Source: Dermacentor variabilis
Taxonomy: Eukaryota; Arthropoda; Arachnida; Ixodida; Ixodidae
Length of the DNA stretch: 64,000 nt
Reading direction: 5' to 3'
Assembly: GCF_050947875.1 (NCBI RefSeq)
Contig: NW_027460412.1
Location: 1,116,001-1,180,000, forward strand
Shown here: positions 9,583 to 20,779 of the stretch, piece by piece
Layout: each line of letters opens with the position of its first letter
Position numbering within the stretch: position 1 is the first letter of the stretch
Position numbers and translations under genes: made by a program
Notes under the pieces: generated by a model
Databases searched by the model: none
Seen by the model: only the letters and a program-made list of their open reading frames with translations
Told to the model about the DNA's origin: nothing

Positions 9583-11769
9583 CATCTGTGTCACCATCTT
9601 CAAGCTGACCCTGTACATTGGCTGTGTACACTGCAATATTCTGGCAAAGTAACTTTTTACTATACAGTCGACGACTGATAATTCAGACTGCAGGGGAATG
9701 TTAATAAGTCCGAACTTCGGAGTGTCCGAAAAAAACAAATGCATAAAAAATACGATTTTATTTTCGTTTAAGGCCCCTATGCAAGGAATAAGCGGTCGAC
9801 TTCATACAAATACATGCAACATTGCTGCATGACTGGCCACTCGAGGCACTTTGTATGTATTCGTAGGCTTCTTTCACACTATGAAAAACATTTTTATGTA
9901 GCACATATCGAGCAACAGAAAGCTGTATCTGTAGTATTTCATGTTGCTCTACAATTTTTTCATTGACACTTTTCATCTAGTATAATATTTTAGAAGTTGA
10001 ATAATTAAGACTAATTATCTAATTAGGCAAAATAAAAAACAGTATTGGAGTATCTCCAAACGACAGCAAACACCTTGGTTCCTTGGTTGTGTCCAGCTAC
10101 GTGGCACTTGTATATTTTTAATGTTTGGCTCAAGTTACGTGGGACACCCTGTATAGGTTGAGTAGTACTATAAGTTGACCCGTTATCTTCAAGTGAAAAA
10201 AAAAAGATTTTAAAAAGTCACCAAAGCGAATTTATTTTCTTCATGGCATTGTCACCGGTAGCGAGCTCCCACACAAAGTCTGAAAGTGCGTTGTCAATTC
10301 GACATTCATGAGATGACGTTCTATGTGGATTTCGTGCCAGCAGTTTCCTTTTTGTGCCCATCAATATTGCATGCCTTTTTTTTCAGGAATTACAAACTGG
10401 AGTTAAGCGGCCATGTTGCCGTTGCTTCGGCAAAGTCTACAACTTCCATCTTGAGCGCTGTTGAAAATTCTGTGCTGCTACTCATCAACTATCAGATAAG
10501 AAAAAGTTGCGCTTTATATTGATAGGTAGAGCGCACACTAGGAGACACTGTGGCAAGAAAAAAAGTGCCACCAATCGTCTTCGATATGGATATGACTTTG
10601 GCTATGCATTCACCGACATGCATGTCGTAGGGTCCAAGACGATGATTCGCTTTCTGCTAAAGACCATTATATAGGAGGGGGGGTTTAGCTTGCTCTTTTC
10701 AAGAAAACATCTTGGCTTATATTCCACTTTATATGGTACAGTGCCTATCCTAGCACAATATGTCTCTCTCCGTGCGTTTCTTTGCTGTGGAACCCATTGA
10801 TGCTTAGAGTTCAATATCCTGGTCCTAAAGTGCTGAATAGCTTTCAAACAATATCACTGTGGGTTTGCCTATGGCATGGCAAGTCTTGCAGCAGTAGTAA
10901 TGGCTGTAATGACAGTAACAGTAGTTCTGCAGTAGCTGCAGCTACTGCTTTTACCACAGGCAGGAAGGCTAGTCGCCGCAGTGGCCTGGGCACCTCACCT
11001 GGTTTCTTGGACCAGTTGCCCAATAGGAACACAAGCCCTTGGTGGGTCAAGAAGAATGTGGTTCTCTGGACCAGGCACCCGCAAGAACTGGCAGGCCATG
11101 AACACCGAGCAGCAACACAGAACACCAGCATGCACGACAAGTATTACACACTTTGTCGTCACTCCTGCACAGTGAACACAGGGTTGTTTTTTATCCATGT
11201 GCGTCTAGATATGTCATGACAAGGACACCAGAAACCTTGCTTGCAACTTCCAACTATGCTCTGCTGAACCAGTAGCAGTTGAGGCTGCGGCCACAGGATC
11301 AAATTGAAGATAAAGACCCAGGACATAAGGTGACCAAGCGATTTACCATTTCATATCCCAAACATTAGTGAGCCAGATAAAGAGCCCTTGGCTGTCCGTT
11401 TTATGCTTTGAGGTTCTGAAGTGCTGTGTTGCCCTATGCATACAGCAAGCACTCCAGCGAATGAAATTGTGGTGAATGCAGGCTATATGCACTACCTAAA
11501 ACAAACAACAAAAAATTCATGAGCCATTCCACTCTGTGAAAGTGGATGGCCAGCGAAGCTGTTTAGTGCACGACACAGAGGTGACTCAGAATTTTGAACA
11601 AAGGTACGAACAGTACGAACATATTGTGCTGATCTGTGGTCATCGTGACAATATAGGCACGCATACACATTCGTGTATCACCTCTGTTATTAAATGTGTT
11701 CGTCACATTTAATAACCAACGTTCGACATGGCCAGGCACGAACACATCCTCAACGAAATCTCCTCTTTA
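9583..11769. other. No gene recognised; scattered repeat ends
   Basis: At 9665 a TA-flanked CAGTCGACGACTGATAATTC looks like one end of another Tigger-type element. At about 10132-10155 AAGTTACGTGGGACACCCTG resembles a transposon terminus. A stretch after TTTTTTTTCAG at about 10384 could be read as an exon but lacks a donor. The open frame at 10782-11219 is low-complexity and has no recognisable domain. Confidence 0.5.
11686..11716. repeat. Perfect 13-bp inverted repeat with 5-nt loop
   Basis: GTTATTAAATGTG, spacer TTCGT, then its exact reverse complement CACATTTAATAAC. Its AT-rich stem lies just upstream of the LINE fragment at 11770. It could be a hairpin or a decayed transposon end; no function can be assigned. 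Confidence 0.7.
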
Positions 11770-13655
11770 AATCTTTGAGTAAATTTCCACAACTTTGTAA
11801 GATCGTTCTTGGCTAACCGAATGGCCATCATAAACGTTGGACAAATCAGAAGTACAAAGCACAGGCTCTGCAACATCCGCACGCTGCAAGCATCAGTTCT
11901 TTCGCCGCTTCTTTTCAACATTACAATGCACGATCTCTCCAACAAACTCTCCAAAGTCTCTGGAGTAGGGCACGGGATTTATGTGGACGACATCACCATT
12001 TCGTCTGCGACCGGCTCGCTAGGCACTCTGGAGCAGAACCTACAGCAAGCTCTGGACTCCACGGAAGCTTTCCTTACAAACACGGGACTGAAGCTCTCCC
12101 CCAGCAAATCAGAGCTCCTCCTGTGCAAACAAGGCCACAGGGACAGACAACTCCTTAGCTCCATCCCCGTTCACGTACACACCTGGGACGGAGAAAGTAT
12201 CCCCAGGTGTAACATAATCAAGGTCCTGGGCATGGTCATTGGGGGTTACAGCAGGGACAATGTGGAGGCAGGAAAACGCATTGAAAACAGCACCCTCAAC
12301 TTCACCAGGGTCATATCATGGTTTGCCAGCACAAGGGACGGACTGAAAGAGGACAACCTCATGAAAGCATTTCACGCCTCCCTCATCAGCCGCGTAACCT
12401 ACGTCGCCCCCTTCCTCAACTGGAAGGAGACGGAGCTAAACAAAATCGACACACTGATCAGAACAGGATTAAAAAGGTCCTAAGCCTCCCTAAAAACACT
12501 AGCAGGGAACGCCTTCTCGAACTGGGGATGAACAACATGGCAGCCGAAGTCTTTGAGACACAGTGAAACGCCCAAATTATTCTGCTCTCACTCACAAGGG
12601 CAGGCACCGAGATCTTTCTAGAAGCATGCATGCAGCCCTTCTTCATGCCACCAGAGAAGCTGCAACTATGCACAAATGCCAGGAGGGCAATAACAGTTGA
12701 TCCAATCACGAGAAACATACACCCGACCCACAACTAAAGGGGGAAAAGAGCGAGAGCCAAGGCAATCCTCGACATCAAACATAACGACCGAAAGCCCTCT
12801 TCGTTGACACGGCCAGATATTGCAATCGAGGCGCCACGCGATTTCTGTGGTGTACACCCATGGCTCGCTCGTCAATGCAGCCGCGGTAGTTACCAACTTC
12901 ACTCATGAGGCAGAAGAAATGGCCATCGCGGTGGTCCTTCGAAGCTGCAAAGGAGCCTTTGTCATTTACTCGGACTCCAGAACAGCCATTAGAACCTTCT
13001 TAGCGACCCTAGTCTCTTGGAAAGCAGCTACGGATGTCAACAAAATCTTCTTCCAAGAAACGGGAGATTACAACCTCATGTCCGCACACATCATATGGTT
13101 CCCGGCCCACACAGAAACATTTCCGGACGTCCTGACTGTAATCCGAACGAGTAGGCACACCAACTGGCGCGAGAACTCGCGTTCCGCGTCTGCGGCAAGC
13201 CCCCTCACTTCGACCCAGCCTGGAGGGGCCTAGACAACAAAGACCCGCTTGTGTCATACCATGAAATCACTTCAAATCATAGGCTAGGACGAAGAATTTT
13301 TCCTCCTCCTCACCCAAAGCTCGAAAAAGCTAGAACATACATCACACCAACGACACTAAGCAGGATCAATCCAGACCTTTCTACTGCATGCCCACACTGC
13401 GGCCACAAATACAACAACTTCGAACACATGCTCTGGCTGTGCCCTGCCAACGCGGACACGGACTTTCCTGACCAGTCCTCCTGGAACTCTGCACTCAGAA
13501 GGACAGAGCTCATCGGTCAGCTCAAGGCTGTCCAGCCCCGGCCATCGTCGAAGGTCTACCGGCCCCGACCTGGGTGGAGCCGCCTCATCGATTTAATTCT
13601 TTCTCCTCGGGACCTAAATAAAGTTCGCACTCACTCACTCATCACATAAGACAAT
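11770..13655 (+). pseudogene. I/R1-type LINE ORF2: RT C-terminal half plus RNase H
   Basis: The 5'-truncated end of a non-LTR retrotransposon. It starts in RT at F-V-R-S-F-L-A-N-R, has the S-V-L-S-P-L-L-F-N-I block and the catalytic Y-V-D-D-I at about 11985, and stays open to 12483. After a frameshift the connection continues. An RNase H domain follows with Y-T-H-G-S (Asp of TDGS changed to His), A-E-E-M-A-I, Y-S-D-S-R-T-A-I and I-W-F-P-A-H-T. A final C-x2-C-x8-H-x4-C zinc-like motif is at about 13393-13440. It ends in AATAAA and a CACTCACTCA repeat tail. At least three frame breaks make it non-functional. Confidence 0.85.
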
Positions 13656-13765
13656 GAATGGCTCCTACGCCCTTAAGCAATGGCTCATATCCCGATAAAC
13701 GCGGCCTTGCCATTACGAGGACAGAAGAGAAGTGAAATTCTACGCTGGAATGATGAGCGGCAACA

Positions 13766-13944
13766 AAGCCAGCTGTGGAAGAAGAAGACGAAAAACGGGT
13801 GAACAGTGTCACGAGCATGTTCACATGGTAGCACCGAGGGGTGCCAACGAGCCAGCTGTGGAAGACGACGATGCTTGAGCAATTGCTGATGGTGATAGTT
13901 TTTTACACAACGGAGCCAGCTGTGAAAGAAGACGGTGAGGAACA
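13766..13944. repeat. Three copies of a GCCAGCTGTGGAAGA-type word
   Basis: GAGCCAGCTGTGRAAGAAGACG-like words occur at about 13766, 13850 and 13914, separated by different sequence. They sit directly before the left LTR, so they are probably part of a preceding repeat unit. No coding potential is seen from 13656 to 13944. Confidence 0.45.
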
Positions 13945-14257
13945 TGCTGCGTCATTTAACAATACTGTTGGCCGAAGGCCGTTACAGGGTTGTTTCAAGA
14001 CAAACAATACAAGATAACAGCGCTGCCGCAGTGTAGAACAGACAAAATAAGGCATATACAAGCAGTGCAAGCAATACAAGCATATTCAAGCGTGTCCTCA
14101 ACCGACAGCAGGAAGCATATCTCAGGACGCCACCTCGAGCGACAAGATGCTGGCTATCACGGTGACGTCACCGCAGTAGCATATAAAAACAATGCACGTA
14201 AAATAAAACTCGCTTTTTTTCACTTGTGTTACCGTGACGTTCACTTGAAACACAACA
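13945..14257 (+). repeat. 5' LTR
   Basis: Begins TGCTGCGTCAT and ends CACAACA. It carries a TATA-like GCATATAAAAAC at about 14179 and AATAAA at about 14203. From about 14098 on it matches the 3' LTR closely (ACCGACAGCAGGAAGCATAT). The first part contains some 130 bp absent from the 3' LTR, including a GCAATACAAGCATA-rich stretch, so one of the two LTRs has gained or lost sequence. Confidence 0.82.
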
Positions 14258-14258
14258 G

Positions 14259-14270
14259 TGGCGACGAGGC
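14259..14270 (+). other. Primer-binding site
   Basis: TGGCGACGAGGC directly follows the LTR end after one base. The leading TGG pairs with the CCA end of a tRNA primer. The tRNA species could not be assigned from the sequence alone. Confidence 0.7.
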
Positions 14271-14279
14271 ATGAATCGA

Positions 14280-15420
14280 CACAGTAGGGGAATGCTTGAA
14301 GTGCGTCTACTGAAACGGGCAGCGATGGTGTTGGGGGCAAGCCGCCACGTTCACCGAAGAGGAAGGAGGCTAGTTCGCCTATAAGGTATGCTTAGAAACC
14401 TACTTTCAAGGGCAAGAAATTATGCTACAGCAAAACAACGAGCCCTGCTGGTGGGCGGTCTGTCCAACAGCGCTGTCAAGGTACTTCAGGGATGATGCCA
14501 CCCCAAAAGCGTGAACGACCTCACCTACAGCGATGTCGTCAAGCATCTACAGAGTCACTGCGACCCGCTAGTCAATGAAACAGCAGCCAGTTGCTGGTTT
14601 TTCACGCACACACAGGCAGAAGGTGAGAGTTCGGGATTTTGTAGCCGCACTTTGTTGCATGGCCGAAGGCTGCAATTTTGGCAACATGCTGCACCACATA
14701 CTGCGGGACTGCGTAGTATGTGGTGCTCGGTACGAAGACGTAAGACGCCTATTGCTGAACCGCAGTTCCCTATGGTTGAAGGAAGCAGAAGACTTCGCAA
14801 TTTCTGCTGAGGCCGCTACAGAAAACGCGCAGCACATGCAGAAACTACCCTCCCTGGATGACGACACAGCTAATTTTGTCCGGTCGGCCCACTCATGTCC
14901 GAAGTCTAGGAGACTAAGCGGGCAACTTCGCGATGAGCACCGCCCTTGCACCCGATGTGGTGCATCCTCACACCAAGCAGTTGATTGTCGTCATCTCAGA
15001 ACAGCGTGCTATCGGTGCCAGAAATGCGGCCACTTACCTCGAATGTGTAGATCATCAGATAAAGGCACTAAGGCACTAAGCCGGCAAGATAGTTCTGAGG
15101 ACTGCGAAGCTTTGTACATGCTGATTGGGCATCAAGCAACGAACAGCATTCATGTTAAGCCTATTCTTCGCCAAATAAGTTGGAATGGAGTGCCGCTCAC
15201 AATGTTGGTAGACACGGGGTCACTTGTGAGCGTGATTCCGCCGGCCATGTTTGAGCAACGTCGAGGCAAGTGGCCACCTCTGCAGGCAACAACAATGAAG
15301 CTGTCATGTTTCAAGGGCCCATTTCGTATTGCTGGGAAATTGCAACTCGATGTGACCATGTGTGGCGCGACAATTCAGGCCGAACTGGTCATTCTTGATT
15401 GTCCGGGACCGACGCTTTGA
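14280..15420 (+). pseudogene. Gag-protease of the LTR element
   Basis: The capsid part is broken by frame changes before about 14575, visible as T-Y-F-Q-G-Q-E in one frame and A-L-L-V-G-G-L-S in another. From 14575 a 281-codon frame is intact. It has two perfect CCHC zinc knuckles (C125-C128-H133-C138 and C145-C148-H153-C158 of this frame) that would bind RNA. The retropepsin active site L-V-D-T-G-S is at residues 211-216. The frame stops at 15420, before the reverse transcriptase. Confidence 0.85.
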
Positions 15421-15489
15421 GGCCGTGGCACTAGCCAAAGCTTCAATACGGCAGGTGTGCCGGTACTCACTGAAAATGCGGTGACATGC

Positions 15490-16640
15490 ATACAAACTGA
15501 CACTACAGACTGTGATTGGACACTTTGTTATCAAAGTATGACGTCTTCGCTCCGGATCTGGGTTTGCTCCGAGGGCCACCGGTCCACCGGACCATCAGAG
15601 AAGATGCCAGGCCCCGGTTTTGTAAAGCTCGGACGGTGCCGTATGCACTCAAGCAAGTGCGGTCGGAAGAGATAGAAAGGCTAGTCAACGAAGAGTTATC
15701 ACCGGTGGCATCTTCCGAAGGGCCGCACCCATCGTGCCCATAGTCAAAAAGGGATGGGCGGCTGCGCTTGTGCAGCGACTTCCGTCTTATAGTGAATGCT
15801 GCGACCCTTATGGAGCAATATCCGCTGCCACGGATTGAAGCGCATTGGATTTGCTGAACGCTTATAATCAGCTGCCCCTGGACGAAGACTCGAAGAAGCT
15901 AACCGTTCTGATCACTCACAAGGGTCTACGCTGTTTCAACAGGCTGGCCTTCGGGGTGTCTTCAGCACCGGCAATTTTTCAGCAACGCATGGAAGCCATG
16001 CTCAATGGTATCCCCGGGGCGCAGGTGTATCTAGACGACATTACTGTAGCTGAGAAGGCGAACGACTACGAGAACCCGGAGCGAGTGCTACAATATCTGA
16101 GGGAACACAGCCTGCGTCTGAGGCATGAGAAATGCAAGTTCCGGCAGGAGCAAGTTACGTTTCTCGGCCACTGTACTGATAGCAACGGCCTATGCTCTAA
16201 AGGCGATAACATAGCTGTGCTGCTCGACGCCCCATGACCCACCACGGTGAGTGAACCAAAATCATTCTTCGGCCTTTTAAATTACAAGTTCTTGCCACAT
16301 GTGTCAACTTTACTGGCGCCCTTATATGCATTGTTGGCAAAGGGTGTGAAATGGTTCTGGGGCAAACAGCAGCAGACTGCTTCCGAAGCAGCCAAGAAGG
16401 CAGTGAAGAATGCAAAACTTCTGCATTTTTACCCAAACAAGCCCCTTCGTTTAGAGTCTGACATGTCAACAGTATGTCTGTGAGCAGTGTTGCATTGAGT
16501 CGGCGGCGTTGACTACCCTATAGGATTTAGGTCACGAACCTTAACGAAAGCCAAGCAGAACTATTCGCAGCTAGAGGAGGAGGCCCTCACTCTCATGTTT
16601 GGCATGACGAGGTTTAGAGTATAGTACCTGTATGGAAACC
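15490..16640 (+). pseudogene. Reverse transcriptase and start of RNase H
   Basis: RT is spread over several frames. K-Y-D-V-F-A-P-D-L-G leads in, then the template-binding block D-G-R-L-R-L-C-S-D-F-R (shifted frame at about 15750), then L-D-L-L-N-A-Y-N-Q-L-P-L and F-G-V-S-S-A-P-A-I-F-Q. The catalytic Y-L-D-D-I (about 16026-16040) is intact. RNase H begins after L-G-H-C and is cut at H-F-K-L-V by the RTE insertion. Stops at about 16235 and 16482 and frameshifts at about 15715 and 15850 disable it. Confidence 0.85.
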
Positions 16641-16653
16641 ACTTCAAGCTGGT

Positions 16654-17524
16654 CATCATCATCATCATCAGCCTGGTTACGCCCAATGCAGGGCAAAGGC
16701 CTCTCCCATACTTCTCCAACTACCCCGGTCATGTACTAATTGTGGCCATGTTGTCCCTGCAAACTCCTTAATCTCATCCGCCCACCTAACTTTCTGCCGC
16801 CATCTGCTGCGCTTCCCTTCCCTTGGAATCCATTCCGTAACTCTTAATGACCATTTTCCCTCCTCATTACGTGTCCTGCCCATGCCCATTTCTTTTTCGT
16901 GATTTCAACCAAGATATCATAAACTCGCGTTTGTTCCCCCACCCAATCTGCTCTTGTCTTATCCCTTAACGTTACACCTATCATTCTTCTTTCCATAGCT
17001 CGTTGCGTCGTCCTCAATTTATGTAAAACCCTTTTCGTAAGGCTCCAGGTTTCTGCCCCGTATGTGGGTACTGGTAAGACTCAGCTGTTATAAACTTTTC
17101 TCTTGTGGCATAATGACAACCTGCTGTTCATGATCTGAGAAAGCCTGCCAAACGCACCCCAGCCCATTCTTATTCTTCTGATTAATTCAGTCTCATGAGC
17201 CGGATCCGCAGTCACTACCTGTCCTAAGTAGATGTATTCCCTTACCACTTCCAGTGCCTCACTACCTATCGTAAACTGCTGTTCTCTTCCGAGACTGTTA
17301 AACGTTACTTTAGTTTTCTGCAGATTAATTTTTAGACCCACCCTTCGGCTTTGCATCTCCAGGTCAGTGAGCAAGCATTGCAGTTGGTCCCCTGAGTTAC
17401 TAAGCAAGGCAATATCATCAGCGAATCGCAAGTTACTAAGGTATTCTCCATTAACTCTTATGCCCAATTCTCCCCAATCCAGGTCTCTGAATACCTACTG
17501 TAAACACACTGTGAATAGCATTAG
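16654..17524 (-). mobile_element. 5'-truncated RTE-type LINE (copy 2), inserted in RNase H
   Basis: Same family as 24624-26010. It ends in a (TGATGA)n tail at its 3' (left) side and keeps RT block F-A-D-D-I at about 17420, so the catalytic aspartates survive, but the palm upstream is lost. A stop and frame changes lie between the RT part (17081-17467) and the C-terminal block (16677-16889). The target duplication is CTTCAAGCTGGT (16642-16653 and 17543-17554). Between the truncated end and the right duplication lies an extra 18-nt piece described in the findings. Confidence 0.87.
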
Positions 17525-17567
17525 TTTATGGTCTGTTACCAGCTTCAAGCTGGTAACAGACCATAAA
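17525..17567. repeat. Perfect 43-nt palindrome at the RTE 5' junction
   Basis: Arms of 21 nt (17525-17545 and 17547-17567) are exact reverse complements around one central C. The right arm is target sequence of the LTR element (coding K-L-V-T-D-H-K in RNase H). The left arm's first 18 nt have no other source than an inverted copy of the target. Confidence 0.93.
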
Positions 17568-17735
17568 CCATTAACATGACTGTTCATCATAGACAAGACG
17601 ATTCCGCCAATATCCACTGCCCGCATTCAACGTTAGGTCCTGCTGTTGGAAGGATATCGGTACAGCCTGGTCTATCGTAAGGGATCCGAAAACGTGTACG
17701 CCGATGCCTTCAGCCGACTCCCTATTTCCCTGTTG
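17555..17735 (+). pseudogene. RNase H end of the LTR element
   Basis: Reading resumes after the RTE insertion with T-D-H-K-P-L, the RNase H block, and then Y-R-K-G-S-E-N-V-Y-A-D-A-F-S-R-L-P, which closes the RNase H domain of Ty3/gypsy Pol. In-frame stops separate the two parts. Confidence 0.8.
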
Positions 17736-17834
17736 TAGCCCAATAAAGAACAGGAAGACGCGCCCGAGTATGTATTACACACTGAGACTGTGAATGCGGC
17801 ATCCATCTGTGCTGAAGAGTTGGCGGCTCTAACC

Positions 17835-17882
17835 ATCCATGACCCTATCCGTGACCCTATCCGTGACCCTATCCGTGACCCT
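17835..17882 (+). repeat. Four 12-bp tandem units (DPIR coding)
   Basis: ATCCATGACCCT followed by three exact ATCCGTGACCCT units, encoding D-P-I-R repeats in the RNase H-integrase linker. The first unit differs at one base. It looks like a replication-slippage array that kept the frame. Confidence 0.9.
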
Positions 17883-17979
17883 ACTGCAAGTGTGGAAATG
17901 GATCCTGCAGGGCTAACCAACCTACCGGGAGGAGACAGAGAGAGGGGCGGTTCTGGCTGTTCTTTCAGAAGAAGTGTAA

Positions 17980-18850
17980 GTTGACTGTAAGTCATGATCT
18001 CATTTACTGGGGCCATAGAATAGTCTTGCCGTCAGCGGCTGCCGGAGGTCTTCTGAGGCTCCTTCTTGAAACACCCAGGAATGGCTGCGATGAAAAACCT
18101 TGCGCGGACCATTTTTTGGTAGACAGGGCTGGATGCCGACATCGAGAGGATGGTACGCGAATGCCAGACCTGTGCACAATCCAGTACGATGCCTCCTGTG
18201 CAGATACCGCCACCGTGGCCTGAAACAGCCTGGAAATGGTCTCGGGTGCACATTGACTTCGCAGGCCCTGTCGAGGGACACATGCTGCTGGTGATCGTGG
18301 ATGCCGAGATAAAGTGGCTAGAGGCCGTACCGATGCGGAGTACGACATCTGGATCCATCTTGGAAGCGTTAAGGGCCATATCTGCCAAGTTCGGATTGCC
18401 CCATACATTGGTTTCAGATAATGGGCCTCAATTTGTCTCAGCAGAGTTTAAGAAGTTTGTAAAAATGAACGGGATCAACCATGTGAATGACGGCGCCTTA
18501 CCACCCGCAGTCGAATGGGCTGGCGGAACACGCGGTCCGCACGGTCAAGGAAGGCCTTCAAAAAGCTCAAGGGAACAGCTTCATTAACTGCCTCAGTCGA
18601 TTTTTATTCCGCTACCGACGGACACCTTCCAAGTACAGGCGGTGAACGGCACTTTGATATGTGCTCATCTACCATGCTGTTCTTTGCAGGACAGCCAGTG
18701 TGGCTCAGAAGTTTCCACTGCCGGCCGAGATGGTTGCCTGGAGTTGTCACAAGCACCCAAGGGGCTCAGATGGCGACTGTGTCCTCGCCGAACGGCAAGC
18801 AACATCGTCATTTGAACCAACTGCGACGGCGCACCCCTAAGGACTCTGAC
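17980..18850 (+). pseudogene. Integrase of the LTR element
   Basis: DDE integrase that would insert the cDNA. The N-terminal zinc region is degraded, but C-x2-C remains in R-E-C-Q-T-C-A-Q. The core shows H-I-D-F-A-G-P (first Asp) and V-S-D-N-G-P-Q-F (second Asp). The third catalytic residue lies in S-N-G-L-A-E-H-A-V, reached only after a frameshift at about 18510. The C-terminal P-V-W-L-R-S-F and H-L-N-Q-L-R-R-R belong to the usual GPY/F-type tail. A run of 16 C at 18946-18961 lies in the Pro-rich end. Confidence 0.83.
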
Positions 18851-19022
18851 ATGAAACAGCCAGCTTGTGCCACAGCATCCGCCACCACTGACCAAACCTC
18901 ACCCAAGCCAGCCGGCATGGCAAACCTCGCTCCGGCGGGATTGCACCCCCCCCCCCCCCCCGAGCCACAGCCGCTTTGCCGGTCCACCAGGCAACCGCGG
19001 CCACCTCAAAGGCTCATTCGGT

Positions 19023-19034
19023 AAAAAGGGGAGA
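19023..19034 (+). other. Polypurine tract
   Basis: AAAAAGGGGAGA lies three bases before the 3' LTR, the position where plus-strand DNA synthesis is primed in LTR retrotransposons. Confidence 0.75.
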
Positions 19035-19036
19035 TA

Positions 19037-19218
19037 CGCTGCGTCATGCAGGCGTTTCACCAACCGACAGCAGGAAGCATATCTTTGGACGCCACCTTGA
19101 GCGATAATATATTGCCTGTCACCGTGATGTCACCACAGTAGCATATAAAAATGATGCAAGCAAAATAAAACTCGCTTTTTCCACTTGTGTTACCGAGACG
19201 TTCACTCCAAACATAACA
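19037..19218 (+). repeat. 3' LTR (shorter than the 5' LTR)
   Basis: Starts CGCTGCGTCAT (TG of the 5' LTR changed to CG) and ends ACATAACA. TATA-like GCATATAAAAATG at about 19141 and AATAAA at about 19165 are retained. Length is 182 bp against 313 bp for the 5' LTR. Confidence 0.82.
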
Positions 19219-19224
19219 GAATGT

Positions 19225-19800
19225 GCGGGCAGTGGCACGAAGGTGTTCGCGCAGTTGGTGCCAAGAATTTTGAAGCCCTTTTTGAAAAAGTTGTACCAAA
19301 CATTTTTCCAAAAACATCTGTTCCGACCTCTGTAAACATCACTTGCAATGCGTACACATAGACAGAGCGACAGAAAGAACGACAAAAGCCAGTTCTGACG
19401 TCCAACTGATTTTTATTTTAAGTAACAAGCACATATACCAAGACGCCAAGACAAAAGTGTCCCCTCCAAAGTACGAAGCCAGCATGAGTACACATTCAAA
19501 AATCAAAGGAACCATGACCGCCTCCTTGCGCATGTGTGACGTTAGAAAAACAAGTTCTTTATCTGTTAATACAATTGACGGCTTGCTAACTAAGTCACCT
19601 TCCGCGATTGCTGTGGCTTCAATCATAACTCTAGTGTTTTCATTGGGATGCCTAGCTAAGGTACTAGTCTTTTCAAAGAGCAGAATAAAGCCGCATTGTG
19701 CGTAATGGACACCTTGAAACCCTCCCCGCCCTTTGCACACTTTATTGCTATGTTCTTGCAATCTATCATTTAGACGTCTACCTGTCTGCGCTATATGAGA
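19225..19800 (-). pseudogene. Penelope-like element fragment, second family
   Basis: Minus-strand GIY-YIG tail. Q-T-G-R-R-L-N-D-R-L-Q-E-H at the right end (frame-broken) is followed by the 140-codon frame at 19339-19761. That frame holds the block C-G-F-I-L-L-F-E-K-T-S-T-L-A-R-H, then V-M-I-E-A-T-A-I and V-S-K-P-S-I-V-L. It differs clearly from the family at 6.9-8.7 kb. The RT part is absent. The rest of the frame after about 19560 is probably 3' untranslated sequence read through. Confidence 0.78.
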
Positions 19801-19802
19801 CT

Positions 19803-20484
19803 GACTGCATTTTTATTTATTTTTTTTTTTATTTATTTATTTGTTTACAATATCTTACAGCAGCCCAGAGGCCATTGAGTAAGGGGGACGAAGGAGGATA
19901 TTATAAGAAACGCAAAATATACAGGTCAAAAAAAGGAAAGGGAAAGCATCGCACAGGGCTAGTACTAAAAAGCTGCAACAAACATAAGAGCGAAGTACAT
20001 AAAATAATTGTAGTATATAAATACAGCACAAATGTCTGACACATGACTAAAGAAAAAAATAAAGCAGGGGCTTACAAAACACAATAGCCAAAAAGTGCGA
20101 TATTTTATACGAGAGAATGTTTAACGTCGCAATGTAACTTAAACGTATTCGCACAACTGATCACGGAATGATTGACGGTTGCATATGGATGCAATATTAT
20201 CGGGAAGATAATTCCAAAGGGCGCTGGCACGTGGAAGGGCTGATGAATTGAAGGTTTGTGTTCTTCTGTGTATGCGCTTGATGCTGTACTGATTATGTAA
20301 ACTGCTCGAAATGCGTGATGGCGCTTCGAGAGGTAACGCAGGTTGCCTGGTGCAGTGGCGATATTTATGAAATAAGCATAAAAGAGTGATTGAACGACGA
20401 ATATATAATGGTTCAAGAGAGATATCCAAGTTTGATCTGTGTTACGCTCGAACGGGAACTGTAGTTACGTGTAATGAAGCGAGC
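19803..20484 (-). mobile_element. LINE A: 5'-truncated CR1/Jockey-type end
   Basis: The left border is a (TTTA)n tract, i.e. an A-rich tail on the minus strand. Codons 20139-20429 read the standard C-terminal end of a LINE RT protein: L-F-H-K-Y, R-I-S-S-S, S-A-L-W-N-Y-L-P-D-N-I. The rest of ORF2 is missing, and at 20487 the tail of the next LINE begins. Confidence 0.75.
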
Positions 20485-20779
20485 GGCTCTATTGTTATTT
20501 ATTTATTTATTTAGTTACAAAGTACTGCAGGCCCAAGTAGGGCCCATGCAGGAGGGGTATCAAAAACACAACACAAGTACTGGTAAAAACATCAAACAGA
20601 AATCATTATAGATCATGAAGAGAGAGAAGAAAATAATATATACATAAAGATGACACATAAATGAGCACCTTATAGCCTTGAAAACAATCATAAACATTGC
20701 AACTTTAGGAAAAACAGTCTTTTGCAATAAAAAAAACAAGAAAAGCGCCTCACATTATGACGTTAATGCGTCGAATGAG

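Larger units (their letters stand above)
13945..19218 (+). mobile_element. Ty3/gypsy LTR retrotransposon, two LTRs, decayed
   Basis: Order on the plus strand: 5' LTR, primer-binding site, Gag with two zinc knuckles, protease, reverse transcriptase, RNase H, integrase, polypurine tract, 3' LTR. The domain order RT-RH-IN places it in Ty3/gypsy. An RTE element interrupts RNase H (16654-17524). Every pol domain carries frameshifts, so the copy is dead. No envelope-like frame follows integrase. A target duplication could not be read convincingly at the outer ends. Confidence 0.88.

Noticed and set aside
10385..10522. Terminal exon after TTTTTTTTCAG
   Set aside because: The frame is equally open upstream of the acceptor, there is no polyadenylation signal nearby, and composition is not clearly coding.
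10782..11219. 145-codon open frame
   Set aside because: Ser/Asn and Ala-rich low-complexity translation from AGTAGT-type repeats, open in several frames on both strands, no motif, no splice context.
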